DNA of 64,000 bases. Source: Lysobacter sp. (lineage in GTDB: Bacteria; Pseudomonadota; Gammaproteobacteria; Xanthomonadales; Xanthomonadaceae). Both the position numbers and the translations under genes were made by a program. Below are positions 1 to 7,514 of the stretch, piece by piece. The number at the start of each line of letters is the position of its first letter. The first letter of the stretch is position 1. Under the pieces are notes generated by a model. The model did not search any database and was not told the origin of the DNA. It saw nothing but the letters and a program-made list of their open reading frames with translations. Where the stretch lies: assembly GCA_013141175.1 (NCBI GenBank), contig JABFRN010000001.1, positions 682,001 through 746,000 on the forward strand. Direction: 5' to 3'.

Positions 1-126
1 CTGCTCCACATCGGCATCACCGAGACGTTCGCCCAGTCCCAGCAGCGCGAACGCCCACAGGCAGACCGCCCAGCCGGCGATGCCGGCCAGCAGCCAGGTT
101 TTGGGGCTGAGGCTATCGGCGCGCAT
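1..126 (-). CDS. gspN: Type II secretion protein GspN (XpsN-type), N-terminal fragment
   Basis: Only the first 42 codons are in the window; the gene continues past the left edge. The ATG overlaps the end of gspM (its stop is at 113-115), as expected for the next gene of a secretion operon. The fragment has a short polar start and then a hydrophobic segment at about residues 11-33, which fits an inner-membrane anchor with the rest in the periplasm. GspN is an accessory inner-membrane component of the type II secretion machine in xanthomonads. The call rests mainly on operon position (after GspM) and the single anchor, because too little of the protein is visible for motif evidence. Confidence 0.7.
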   Translation of the reverse strand, partial: MRADSLSPKTWLLAGIAGWAVCLWAFALLGLGERLGDADVEQ

Positions 127-763
127 CGGCGGGGCCTCCTGCGGTGGGGGCGACATAGCCGTACAGATCGAAGCTCACGTCCAGGCCGCCGCTGGACGGC
201 GCCTGGTCCGGCGTGAAATAGAAACGCTGCGCGGTGGCGTTGAGGTTGTCCACGAACAGACGCGGCGAGCCGCTTTCGAGCGAATGCAGCACCATCGCCA
301 GTTCCGGCGTGCCGCAGCGCAAACGCACCTGCACCACCGCGCGCGCGAAGCGCTCCTTGCGCGGCTCGGTCATCGGTGAACGGGTCTGGATCGCGCAACT
401 GCGGTTCTTGGGGCTGGCTTCCTGCACCGCGGTTTCCAGCCGCTGGATCAGCGAGGCGGTCGCCAGCTCGGTGCTGGCCTCGCGCATGAAACCGGGAATC
501 CGTGCCGCTTCTTCGCGCACCGAAGCGAGGCGTTTGCGGATCTCGGGGGCCTGCGCCAAGGTGGCGCGGGCACGCGCGTCGCGCTCCTGCAGACCATCGA
601 TCCGCGTCTGCAGGTCGAGCATCGGCACCGTCCACCAGGGATGCAGCAGCAGGAAGTAGGCGACCAGCAGCACCGCCGCCAGCAGCCCGAGCGCCAGCCA
701 GCGTTCGCGATTGGGGATCGAGGTCATCCCCGGCGTCGAAGTGGGAGTCATGCCGGCGCTCAT
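113..763 (-). CDS. gspM: Type II secretion system protein GspM
   Basis: This is a 216-residue bitopic inner-membrane protein of the secretion platform, which partners GspL. A short cytoplasmic N-terminus is followed by one transmembrane helix (about residues 19-40) and a periplasmic coiled-coil-like stretch rich in Ala, Arg and Glu (about 45-95), then a ferredoxin-like-sized C-terminal half. I chose the ATG at 763 rather than an upstream in-frame ATG because it forms a four-base ATGA overlap with the gspL stop, the coupling used throughout this operon. Two cysteines lie in the C-terminal half. Sequence conservation of GspM is low, so operon position carries much of the call. Confidence 0.87.
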   Translation of the reverse strand: MSAGMTPTSTPGMTSIPNRERWLALGLLAAVLLVAYFLLLHPWWTVPMLDLQTRIDGLQERDARARATLAQAPEIRKRLASVREEAARIPGFMREASTELATASLIQRLETAVQEASPKNRSCAIQTRSPMTEPRKERFARAVVQVRLRCGTPELAMVLHSLESGSPRLFVDNLNATAQRFYFTPDQAPSSGGLDVSFDLYGYVAPTAGGPADARR

Positions 764-1992
764 GGTTCGCCCGCCGGATTCGCGGCGGCCCGGCGTTCGG
801 GTTTGGCCTTGGCCGACGGTGCGATGGTCAATTCGGCGGCAAGCGTGAAGCGATCCTTGCCCTTGGCGGGATCGGGCAAGAGCGCGCCGGTCAGATTCAT
901 CGAATGCCACAGCTTGGACGTCTGCAGCCGTTCGACCAAGCGTGGCGCTTCGGAGCTCAATCCGATGATCATCACCCGTTCGCCCTCGATCGACACTTTC
1001 TCGATGTAGGTGCTGTCGGGCAATCGACGGGTCAGTTCGTCCAGCACTTCGACCGTGCTGGGACGCCCGCTGCGGGTCTGCTGCAGGAAACGCAGACCTT
1101 CGACCAGATCGACCAGCTGTTTTTTCTCGGCGGACACTTTCTGCGCCTGCTGGCTGCGGCTCTTGGCCTGGACCTCGAAGGCATCGGCTGCGTCTTCACG
1201 ATTGGTGAGGATCTGCCACAGGCCGGCCCCGAGCGCCACCAGGGCGACGATCGCCAGACCGATGTTCCAGGCCGCGCGCGGATCGCGGCGATGGCGGCGC
1301 TGGGCGCCCGGCAGCAGATTGATGCCCAGCGGCAGGCCGTCGGCATCGGCCATATCGACCCCGGCCAAGGTGGCGCGCAGCGGCGCCCCCAGGGCATCGA
1401 GCGCATGTTCGAGGCTGGCGCGCGGCACCACGATGAGCTCTGCGTCGATCTGGCCATCGCCGCGACGACCCAGCAGCCGGGCGTCGTAATAGACCTCGTC
1501 GAGCGTGAAAGGCGTCTGCCGGTCGATTTCGAAACCGAGCACTTCGCGCAGCCGGTCGGCAGCGGCAGCGGGCAGCGAAAGACGGCGGCGCAGTCCGCCG
1601 CGGCCGGACAACAGCAGCCAGCGCGGGAGGCTGTTGATGCGCGACACCAGCAACTGGCGCAAGGGTTCGTCGCCCGCGGATGCGGCATCCCACGGCAGCT
1701 CGGCCAGTTCGCGGATCGAGGCTTCTCCGGGCTGTACCGGCAAGGTCAGCGCCAACGACAGCGTCTCGCCCTCATGACGCAACAGCAGGCGCTGCTGCGC
1801 CAGGCCGAACACCGCCCGCAGTCGCGGTGGCAGCCAGCTGCCCAGTGCCGTGAGCCACCAGGCCCAGAAGCCGCGCAGTCCGGGCCACGCCCGGGAGAAC
1901 CGGGGCTGAGGGGACTTCGACGCTGCCCGGGCGGGCATCGCATTGTCGGGGGTAGTGCTCAGATGCTGTCCTCGATCAGTCGCACGACGCAC
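760..1992 (-). CDS. gspL: Type II secretion system protein GspL
   Basis: This is a 410-residue bitopic inner-membrane protein that links the cytoplasmic ATPase GspE to the periplasmic platform. Residues up to about 240 form the cytoplasmic actin-like domain typical of GspL/PilM. A single transmembrane helix lies near 245-265 (rich in Ala, Val and Leu), followed by a short coiled coil and a C-terminal periplasmic ferredoxin-like domain. The gene sits between gspK and gspM and its stop overlaps the gspM start by four bases. The annotated start could be later: Met-19 is an alternative, since the first 18 residues are not typical of the family. Confidence 0.9.
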   Translation of the reverse strand: MRRATDRGQHLSTTPDNAMPARAASKSPQPRFSRAWPGLRGFWAWWLTALGSWLPPRLRAVFGLAQQRLLLRHEGETLSLALTLPVQPGEASIRELAELPWDAASAGDEPLRQLLVSRINSLPRWLLLSGRGGLRRRLSLPAAAADRLREVLGFEIDRQTPFTLDEVYYDARLLGRRGDGQIDAELIVVPRASLEHALDALGAPLRATLAGVDMADADGLPLGINLLPGAQRRHRRDPRAAWNIGLAIVALVALGAGLWQILTNREDAADAFEVQAKSRSQQAQKVSAEKKQLVDLVEGLRFLQQTRSGRPSTVEVLDELTRRLPDSTYIEKVSIEGERVMIIGLSSEAPRLVERLQTSKLWHSMNLTGALLPDPAKGKDRFTLAAELTIAPSAKAKPERRAAANPAGEP

Positions 1993-2035
1993 CGCCGCAG
2001 CGGCACGCCAACCATGGAAACCTCATGCGGAAACC

Positions 2036-2950
2036 TCATGAGCCGGGCTTGGACGGCCGTACGACGGCCCCCTCTTCCCAGCGCAGCGGCGTGTAGGCAG
2101 AGCCCGGCAGTCCGCTGTTGCCGGCGCGCACGACGGCGCGCAGAACCGATACGCGCCCGTCACGCAACCGCGCCCGGCTGTCGATACTATACGTGCCCGT
2201 GCCGACACCGACGAGAGAACCGGTCTCACCCGGCAGGCGCGGACGCCGCCGTTCGGCCAAGGTACGCTCCGGATCGACCCCCAGCGCCTGCAGCACTTCC
2301 GCGCTTGCATATTGCTCCGTGGGACGACCCTGCCCGCTGTAGACCGTCAGGTGCGGCGCAAGTTTCTCGAACAGTTCCGGGGTCATGCCCAGCACCAGCT
2401 GCAGCTCGGCCACGGTCTCGAACGGCGCATCCTTGGCGCCGTAAGGCCGCTCGTCCGCACTGTAGTCGGCGTCTTCGGCCCCGCCTTCGGCCTGGGTCAG
2501 CGTGTCGGGATCGCGCCAGTCCATGATCGCGGCGGCGATCTTGCGCGCCGGCTCGCGCTCCACGCCGACCGCCATGATCAAGCCGGCCATCAGATCGAGA
2601 TCGGCGGCGTTGATGTCGACCTTGCCGGACTCGTCGACGATGGTGATGACGATCTCGGCGCCGCCGAATTGCCAGTTGTAGTCGCGGCCATCGGGTAGCC
2701 ACTGCCGGGCCTGGTCGAGATCGACCACCCGGGTCATCGCGTATTCCAGGCCGGCGCGCGCGGCCTGGTCCGCCACCACGCCGTGGCTCAGGACCCGGCC
2801 CTGCATGTATTCGATCCGCGCGGTCAGTGCGAACGCGCCGACCACTGCGGTCAACATCGCGATCAACCACAGCACCAGCAGCAGCGCCGCGCCGCGCGAA
2901 GCGATGCGTGGCCGCCGAGCGCCGGCTCGCATTGAGTGCAGTACGGCCAT
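2036..2950 (-). CDS. gspK: Type II secretion minor pseudopilin GspK
   Basis: This is a 304-residue atypical pseudopilin. The N-terminus has a basic leader ending in Ser-Arg-Gly followed by Ala-Ala-Leu-Leu and a long hydrophobic helix. As is characteristic of GspK, it lacks the Glu at +5 found in other pilins. The body contains the helical SAM-like insert and an Asn-Ala-Ala-Asp-Leu stretch of the helix-hairpin-helix type seen in GspK ('VDINAADLD'). GspK caps the pseudopilus tip with GspI and GspJ. The ATG at 2950 is chosen because it overlaps the gspJ stop as ATGA; longer in-frame starts lie inside gspJ. Confidence 0.92.
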   Translation of the reverse strand: MAVLHSMRAGARRPRIASRGAALLLVLWLIAMLTAVVGAFALTARIEYMQGRVLSHGVVADQAARAGLEYAMTRVVDLDQARQWLPDGRDYNWQFGGAEIVITIVDESGKVDINAADLDLMAGLIMAVGVEREPARKIAAAIMDWRDPDTLTQAEGGAEDADYSADERPYGAKDAPFETVAELQLVLGMTPELFEKLAPHLTVYSGQGRPTEQYASAEVLQALGVDPERTLAERRRPRLPGETGSLVGVGTGTYSIDSRARLRDGRVSVLRAVVRAGNSGLPGSAYTPLRWEEGAVVRPSKPGS

Positions 2951-3645
2951 CAGATCGGCACCTGCGACACTCCGCCGAAGCTCGCGGCCTGCGGCAGCGA
3001 CACCACCATCGGCGGCCAACGGTCGCCGCGACCATCGACGATCTCGATCTTCACCTGCAGCGGCATGCGATCGCCCTGCGACCACACCTCTTCCCAATCG
3101 CCGATCCGGTTCTGCGCGTCCAGCGCGCGATAGCTGATCTTGACCTCGCGCAGGCCGCCGGCCAGCAGCTCCGGCGGACGCGGATCGCGCTCGGCGTTGA
3201 CCTCGTTCGCCAGCACCACCGCGAAGTCGGCCTGCAGGCGGACGCCTTCGCCATCGTCCACCACGGTGATGTCGTGCAGATGAGGCCCGCCACGGCCGAG
3301 ATACGCCGGCAGATCAGCGACGAAACGGATGCGGTCGGGCTCGCCGAGGAAACGCAGCGGCGAGCCGGTGCTTTCGTTCACGTCGAATGCGATCGGCAAC
3401 GCCGAAGCGATGCGCCTGCGCAGGAAGCCCTCGACCGCGCGCATGCGCTCGTTGCGCTGCGCGGTGACCTCGCCACGGGTGGCAGCGGCGGACGCGGCGC
3501 GCAGCGTGGCGAAGCCCAGCGTCATCGCTGCGGCCAGCAGGATGGTGGCGACCAGGATTTCGATCAGGGTGAATCCGGAGGCCGCGCGTGCGGATCGCGG
3601 CAGCCGTCGATGCATGGGCGCGTGGTTCATGGGCGCATCCATCAT
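2950..3645 (-). CDS. gspJ: Type II secretion minor pseudopilin GspJ
   Basis: This is a 231-residue pseudopilin. A basic leader is followed by the prepilin peptidase site SG|FTLIEILVA at about residues 24-33, with the conserved Glu+5. The hydrophobic helix is about 20 residues, and the beta-rich body is typical of GspJ. The start is an ATG pair at 3640-3645 that overlaps the gspI stop. GspJ assembles with GspI and GspK at the tip of the periplasmic pseudopilus that pushes substrates through the GspD secretin. The gene is transcribed within the minus-strand gspE-N operon. Confidence 0.92.
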   Translation of the reverse strand: MMDAPMNHAPMHRRLPRSARAASGFTLIEILVATILLAAAMTLGFATLRAASAAATRGEVTAQRNERMRAVEGFLRRRIASALPIAFDVNESTGSPLRFLGEPDRIRFVADLPAYLGRGGPHLHDITVVDDGEGVRLQADFAVVLANEVNAERDPRPPELLAGGLREVKISYRALDAQNRIGDWEEVWSQGDRMPLQVKIEIVDGRGDRWPPMVVSLPQAASFGGVSQVPI

Positions 3646-4100
3646 GGAATCGCTCCGACAGCGTTGATGTCGGTCGGCGTCATCAGGCGCAGCGATTGCA
3701 GTCGCAGCGTTTCGCGCGGGCCACCCTTGCCCCAGCGCATGATCAGCTCCAACTGCAGCAACTGCGGCGCGCCCAGGACCTGCGGCTGACGCGGTGGCGC
3801 AGAGGGGTCGCGGAACGGCGCGACATTCATTTCCCAGCGATAGCGTCCGCCATCGATCTCGCCGTCGCGCTGCCCGACTTCCAGCGCCTCGCCGACGCCG
3901 GCCTGGTCCAGCAGCGATTGCGCATGCAGCGCGGCACGCCCGAAGTCGCTCGACGCACGCACCTGCTTCGTCGCGTTGGTGAGCGAACCGAGCAGCAACG
4001 TCATGGCGAACGCGAGCAGCGCGAACGCGACCACGACTTCGATCAGCGTGTAACCGCGCTGACCGCGCGATGCCGGCGATGTGCGACGCAGGCGATTCAT
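3642..4100 (-). CDS. gspI: Type II secretion minor pseudopilin GspI
   Basis: This is a 152-residue pseudopilin with a short basic leader and the cleavage site RG|YTLIEVVVAFALLA at about residues 16-29, including Glu+5. The size and the order H-I-J-K match the family. GspI is thought to nucleate the tip complex with GspJ and GspK. Its start overlaps the gspH stop (4097-4100) as ATGA, so translation is probably coupled along the run of minor pseudopilins. Confidence 0.92.
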   Translation of the reverse strand: MNRLRRTSPASRGQRGYTLIEVVVAFALLAFAMTLLLGSLTNATKQVRASSDFGRAALHAQSLLDQAGVGEALEVGQRDGEIDGGRYRWEMNVAPFRDPSAPPRQPQVLGAPQLLQLELIMRWGKGGPRETLRLQSLRLMTPTDINAVGAIP

Positions 4101-4621
4101 CGCTCGACCTCACCCCTGTGCAGCGTGACTTCGCCGGTGAGCCAGGCCACGTCGACGTTCCAGGCGGCGTTCTTCACGCGCAGTTGGATCCGCCCGCCGG
4201 TGGACGCGCCGTCCTCGAAAAACAGGATCACGCCCTCGCCTTCGCGGGACTGCACCTGACGCACGCCGGTGAAGGTCACATCCAGCGTCTTGGGAAACGT
4301 GCCGCCATGCGATTTGGCCCCGGTCCAGGTGCGCTGCTCGGGCACGACCGTGAAGCGCTGCACGGTGCCGGTCGAGATCGCCTGGGCGCGCGCGTGACGC
4401 AGTTCAGCCACCAGTTTCTTGGCATTCGAGCGGAGTTTCAGTCCGTCCATGCCGCCGTTCATCGCACCCATCAGCACCAGCGTAAGCGCAGCGATCAAGG
4501 TCACCACGATCAGGATCTCGATCAGCGTGAAACCGTACGCTGCGCCCGAGGCCAGCCTGCGCGATGTCGGTCTTCGCGGCGGGGCCGATGTGGCGTGGCG
4601 CCGGGCGCGGAGTCGATTCAT
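4097..4621 (-). CDS. gspH: Type II secretion minor pseudopilin GspH
   Basis: This is a 174-residue pseudopilin of the GspH/FimT type. The leader is about 30 residues long and Arg-rich, ending before YG|FTLIEILIVVTLIAALT with Glu+5. The body has the beta-sandwich-like sequence expected for GspH, which joins the pseudopilus shaft to its tip complex. The ATG at 4621 is preferred over the longer frame, whose extra 46 N-terminal residues are Ala/Ser/Thr-rich and overlap the gspG end. It lies 47 bases after the gspG stop, the only visible gap in the pseudopilin run. Confidence 0.9.
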   Translation of the reverse strand: MNRLRARRHATSAPPRRPTSRRLASGAAYGFTLIEILIVVTLIAALTLVLMGAMNGGMDGLKLRSNAKKLVAELRHARAQAISTGTVQRFTVVPEQRTWTGAKSHGGTFPKTLDVTFTGVRQVQSREGEGVILFFEDGASTGGRIQLRVKNAAWNVDVAWLTGEVTLHRGEVER

Positions 4622-4667
4622 CGTGGCGTGGGCGCGAAGGGCGACGGCGCAAGCGCCGCCATGGCCG

Positions 4668-5114
4668 TTACTGCTCGTACTTGATGTCGGCGTCGACGCT
4701 GCTGCCGCCGGGCTGGCCGTCCTTGCCGTAGCTGGAAAGGTCGAATTCGCTGTCTTCACCGGGCACGGTGTACTGAAGCGGCTTCTTGAACTGGTCTTTC
4801 AGGTCTTTTTCCTTGGCGTACGGGCCGAGCCAGCCTTCGATCTGCGGATCGGTGACCAGGTCTTCCAGGCTGCGCGGATATTCGCCGACATCCGAGTTGT
4901 ACTGCTCGATGCTGGCGGCGATCGTCTCGACCTGCACCTTCGTCAGCCGATGATTGGCCGTGTCCTTGTTTTTCATGATCTGGCCACCGACCACCGCAAG
5001 AATGCCGCCGATGAGCACGATGACGATCATGATTTCGATCAGGGTCATGCCGGCCTGCAGGCGACGCGACGGGAGACGGTGGGTTGAGCGGCGAAAACAG
5101 CGTGGGTCGCGCAT
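4668..5114 (-). CDS. gspG: Type II secretion major pseudopilin GspG
   Basis: This is the major subunit of the pseudopilus, about 148 residues. A basic leader is followed by AG|MTLIEIMIVIVLIGG with Glu+5, and the C-terminal half carries the conserved GspG pattern (PRSLEDLV, 'GWLGPY', and an Asp/Gly-rich calcium-binding-type loop near the end). The start is uncertain: an in-frame TTG at 5132 would add six residues, but I prefer ATG 5114. No strong ribosome binding site is visible for either. It lies directly downstream of gspF as expected. Confidence 0.92.
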   Translation of the reverse strand: MRDPRCFRRSTHRLPSRRLQAGMTLIEIMIVIVLIGGILAVVGGQIMKNKDTANHRLTKVQVETIAASIEQYNSDVGEYPRSLEDLVTDPQIEGWLGPYAKEKDLKDQFKKPLQYTVPGEDSEFDLSSYGKDGQPGGSSVDADIKYEQ

Positions 5115-5190
5115 ATCGGTCAGTCCATTCAAAGAAGGTGGCGAATCGAATCGTGAAAGGAAGGCAGCAGACGAAATTATATGGAACCGC

Positions 5191-6402
5191 TCATATGGAA
5201 CCGCTGAGCTGGTACATCGGCAGCAGCACGGCCATGATCACCAGCCCGATCACCACCGCCAATACCACCGTGATCACCGGCACCAGCAGCGCCAGCATGC
5301 GGTCCAGTGCCTGGCCGGTTTCGCCCTCGAAGGTGTCCGCGGTCTTCAGCAGCATGGCGTCGAGCGCGCCGGACTCCTCGCCGACCTGGATCATCTGCAG
5401 CGCCAGCCGCGGGAACCGCTTGCCCTTGGCGAGCGCGGTGGACAGGCCAACGCCGTTCTTGACATCGGTCGCTGCGGCTTCGACATCGCCGATCAAGGCT
5501 TGGTTCCCCAGGATGCGACCACCGATGCCCATCGCGGTGAGCAACGGCACGCCATTCTTGAGCAGGGTGCCGAGCGTGCGCGCCAGCCGCGCGGTTTCCA
5601 TCTTGGCCACGATCGGCCCGGCGATCTTCTGCCGCAGCAGCCAGTCGTCGAAGCGCGCGCGGAAGCCGGGTTGCCGCCATTGCCGGGCGAACGCCCATGC
5701 GGCCACGACAGGAATGGCGACCACTACGAACCACCAGTCGCGCACGAACAGTCCCAGCCCCAGCACGATGCGCGAGAACAGCGGCAGCTCGGCATCGAGG
5801 TTGCTGTACATCTCGTTGAACTGCGGCACCACATAGCCCAGCAGGAACAGCAGCGACAGGCTCACCATCGTCATCAGGATCGCCGGGTAGATCAGCGCAT
5901 TGATGACCCGGCCGCGCAGCGCGCGGCTGCGCTCGAGATAGTCGGCGAGCCGCTGCAGGGTGTCGTGCAGGCTGCCGCCGGTTTCGCCGGCGCGCACCAT
6001 GTTCACGTACAGCCGCGAGAACGCGCCGTGCTGGCGCTCCAGCGCCACCGATAGCGCGGTGCCGCCACGCACCGCGTCGCGGATGTCGAGGATGGTGCGA
6101 CGCGCGGCCTCGTCCTCGGGCAGTTCCAGCAGGATCGACAGGGCGCGGTCCAGCGGCTGGCCGGCGCCGAGCAGGGTCGCGAGCTGCTGGGTGAACTGCA
6201 CCAGCCGCGCGCCGCCGAAGGGTTTGGGTTTGAACAGACTGCGCAGGGCCCACTCGCCGCCCGCAGCGGCGAGCACCGCTTCCATCGGCAGATGCCCCTG
6301 TTCCTGCAGGCGCAGCACCACCTCGGCGTCGCTGCCGGCCTCCATCTGGCCGTCCAGCACTTCGCCGCGCGTGTTCAGGGCTTTGTAGCGGTACAGGGGC
6401 AT
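5191..6402 (-). CDS. gspF: Type II secretion inner-membrane platform protein GspF
   Basis: This is a 403-residue polytopic platform protein. It begins MPLYRYKALNTRG, the usual GspF/PilC start, and contains two copies of the T2SSF domain (about residues 70-190 and 270-395). The expected three transmembrane helices lie near 170-190, 220-240 and at the C-terminus (Val/Leu/Ile-rich, ending LPMYQLSGSI). GspF couples the GspE ATPase to pseudopilus assembly. It is separated from gspE by an unrelated gene on the same strand, which is unusual, since gspE and gspF are normally adjacent. Confidence 0.95.
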   Translation of the reverse strand: MPLYRYKALNTRGEVLDGQMEAGSDAEVVLRLQEQGHLPMEAVLAAAGGEWALRSLFKPKPFGGARLVQFTQQLATLLGAGQPLDRALSILLELPEDEAARRTILDIRDAVRGGTALSVALERQHGAFSRLYVNMVRAGETGGSLHDTLQRLADYLERSRALRGRVINALIYPAILMTMVSLSLLFLLGYVVPQFNEMYSNLDAELPLFSRIVLGLGLFVRDWWFVVVAIPVVAAWAFARQWRQPGFRARFDDWLLRQKIAGPIVAKMETARLARTLGTLLKNGVPLLTAMGIGGRILGNQALIGDVEAAATDVKNGVGLSTALAKGKRFPRLALQMIQVGEESGALDAMLLKTADTFEGETGQALDRMLALLVPVITVVLAVVIGLVIMAVLLPMYQLSGSI

Positions 6403-6545
6403 GGTGTCGGGAAAAGGCTATGGCGCGGGGGCAAGGACCGCGCGCGCGAGCAGGCGGCGTGGGCAGGCGGAGGAGCATATCGACCGCCATCGCGGATTGG
6501 GAGCCCGCGGCGCGTCGAAGGTTCCCCGGCTCGCGCCGCGACGGC

Positions 6546-7442
6546 TCATTTCGCCTTCGGCGCCAGAATGCTGTCGTTGATGGTCCTGATCAGCTTTTCG
6601 ACCTGCGGGCGTTGTGCGTCGTAGTGCGATGAGACGCTCAGATAGCGTTCGTAATTCGGATCGCCGCAGGCGAAGTCGCTGATGCACAGCAGGTGCATGA
6701 GGCGCGAACCGCGCGCGCAATCGTAGCCCGCACGGCAGGACGCCATGATCCAGGCGAACTGGGCCGCTTGCCCCTTGAACGCAGGCGCCTGCTCCGGATC
6801 CGGCCAGTCCCCCTTCAACTTCGGCACCAGCAGCGACAGCTCGAACATCGCATCGGGGTCGCCACTGGCGCTCACCTTGTCGACGAAGTATCGGAACTGC
6901 GTGGGACTGAGCGTGGGCACGGTGCGCGCGAAATAACGCATCTCGGACGTGACGTCGCCGGCCTTGGCGCTCTTGTGGAGCCAGTATTGGGCGAGCCCGC
7001 TGTTCTTGCGCAGATCCGCAGCCGCCTGCGTGCACAGACGGTTGTAATCGTGCAGAAGCAGTTGGATGGTCGGTTGCGACAGCTGATCGGTCTTGGCCAG
7101 ATTCCGGAGCATGTCCAAACTGCTCCGAAGTGCGCCGTCGAACGCCTTGCAATCTTCGTACAGTTCCGAAAGCCGGCGCTGCGCCACCAGATTTCCGCCC
7201 TCGGCCGCCTGCCGGATTTCGATGTAACTGGCTTCCCGCCACAGATGGCGGTGCTCTTCGACGAATTGCCGACTGCGCTCGGCGCGCACGGCCAATTCAG
7301 CCGGGCTTGCGCTCTTGGCCTGCGTTGCGGCGCTACCGGTCCGATCGGAAGAGGCGCGGTCGCGTCCCATCCACCAGCCGGCGACAGCCGCGCCGACCGC
7401 CACGACGGCCACGCACAGCGCGATCACGACTCCCTTCCTCAT
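6546..7442 (-). CDS. Sel1-repeat-like single-anchor protein embedded in the T2SS operon
   Basis: This is a protein of about 298 residues with no name I can assign. An N-terminal signal anchor (about residues 4-25, Val/Ala-rich, then WWMGRDR) places the rest in the periplasm. The body is helical and contains stretches with the Sel1/TPR-like pattern of Ala-x-x-Gly and small residues (AEGGNLVAQRRLSELY, AKAGDVTSEMRYF, SGDPDAMFELSLL). Five or so cysteines lie in the C-terminal half. A purine-rich GGGG sits just before the ATG at 7442. The gene lies between gspE and gspF on the same strand and could be co-transcribed. A role in secretion is inference from position only. Confidence 0.7.
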   Translation of the reverse strand: MRKGVVIALCVAVVAVGAAVAGWWMGRDRASSDRTGSAATQAKSASPAELAVRAERSRQFVEEHRHLWREASYIEIRQAAEGGNLVAQRRLSELYEDCKAFDGALRSSLDMLRNLAKTDQLSQPTIQLLLHDYNRLCTQAAADLRKNSGLAQYWLHKSAKAGDVTSEMRYFARTVPTLSPTQFRYFVDKVSASGDPDAMFELSLLVPKLKGDWPDPEQAPAFKGQAAQFAWIMASCRAGYDCARGSRLMHLLCISDFACGDPNYERYLSVSSHYDAQRPQVEKLIRTINDSILAPKAK

Positions 7443-7514
7443 CCCCTGGACCTCATGCTGACCCTCTGCGGAAACCGCACGACACATAGTAACGAAGCAC
7501 GCACCGGCCGGGCA

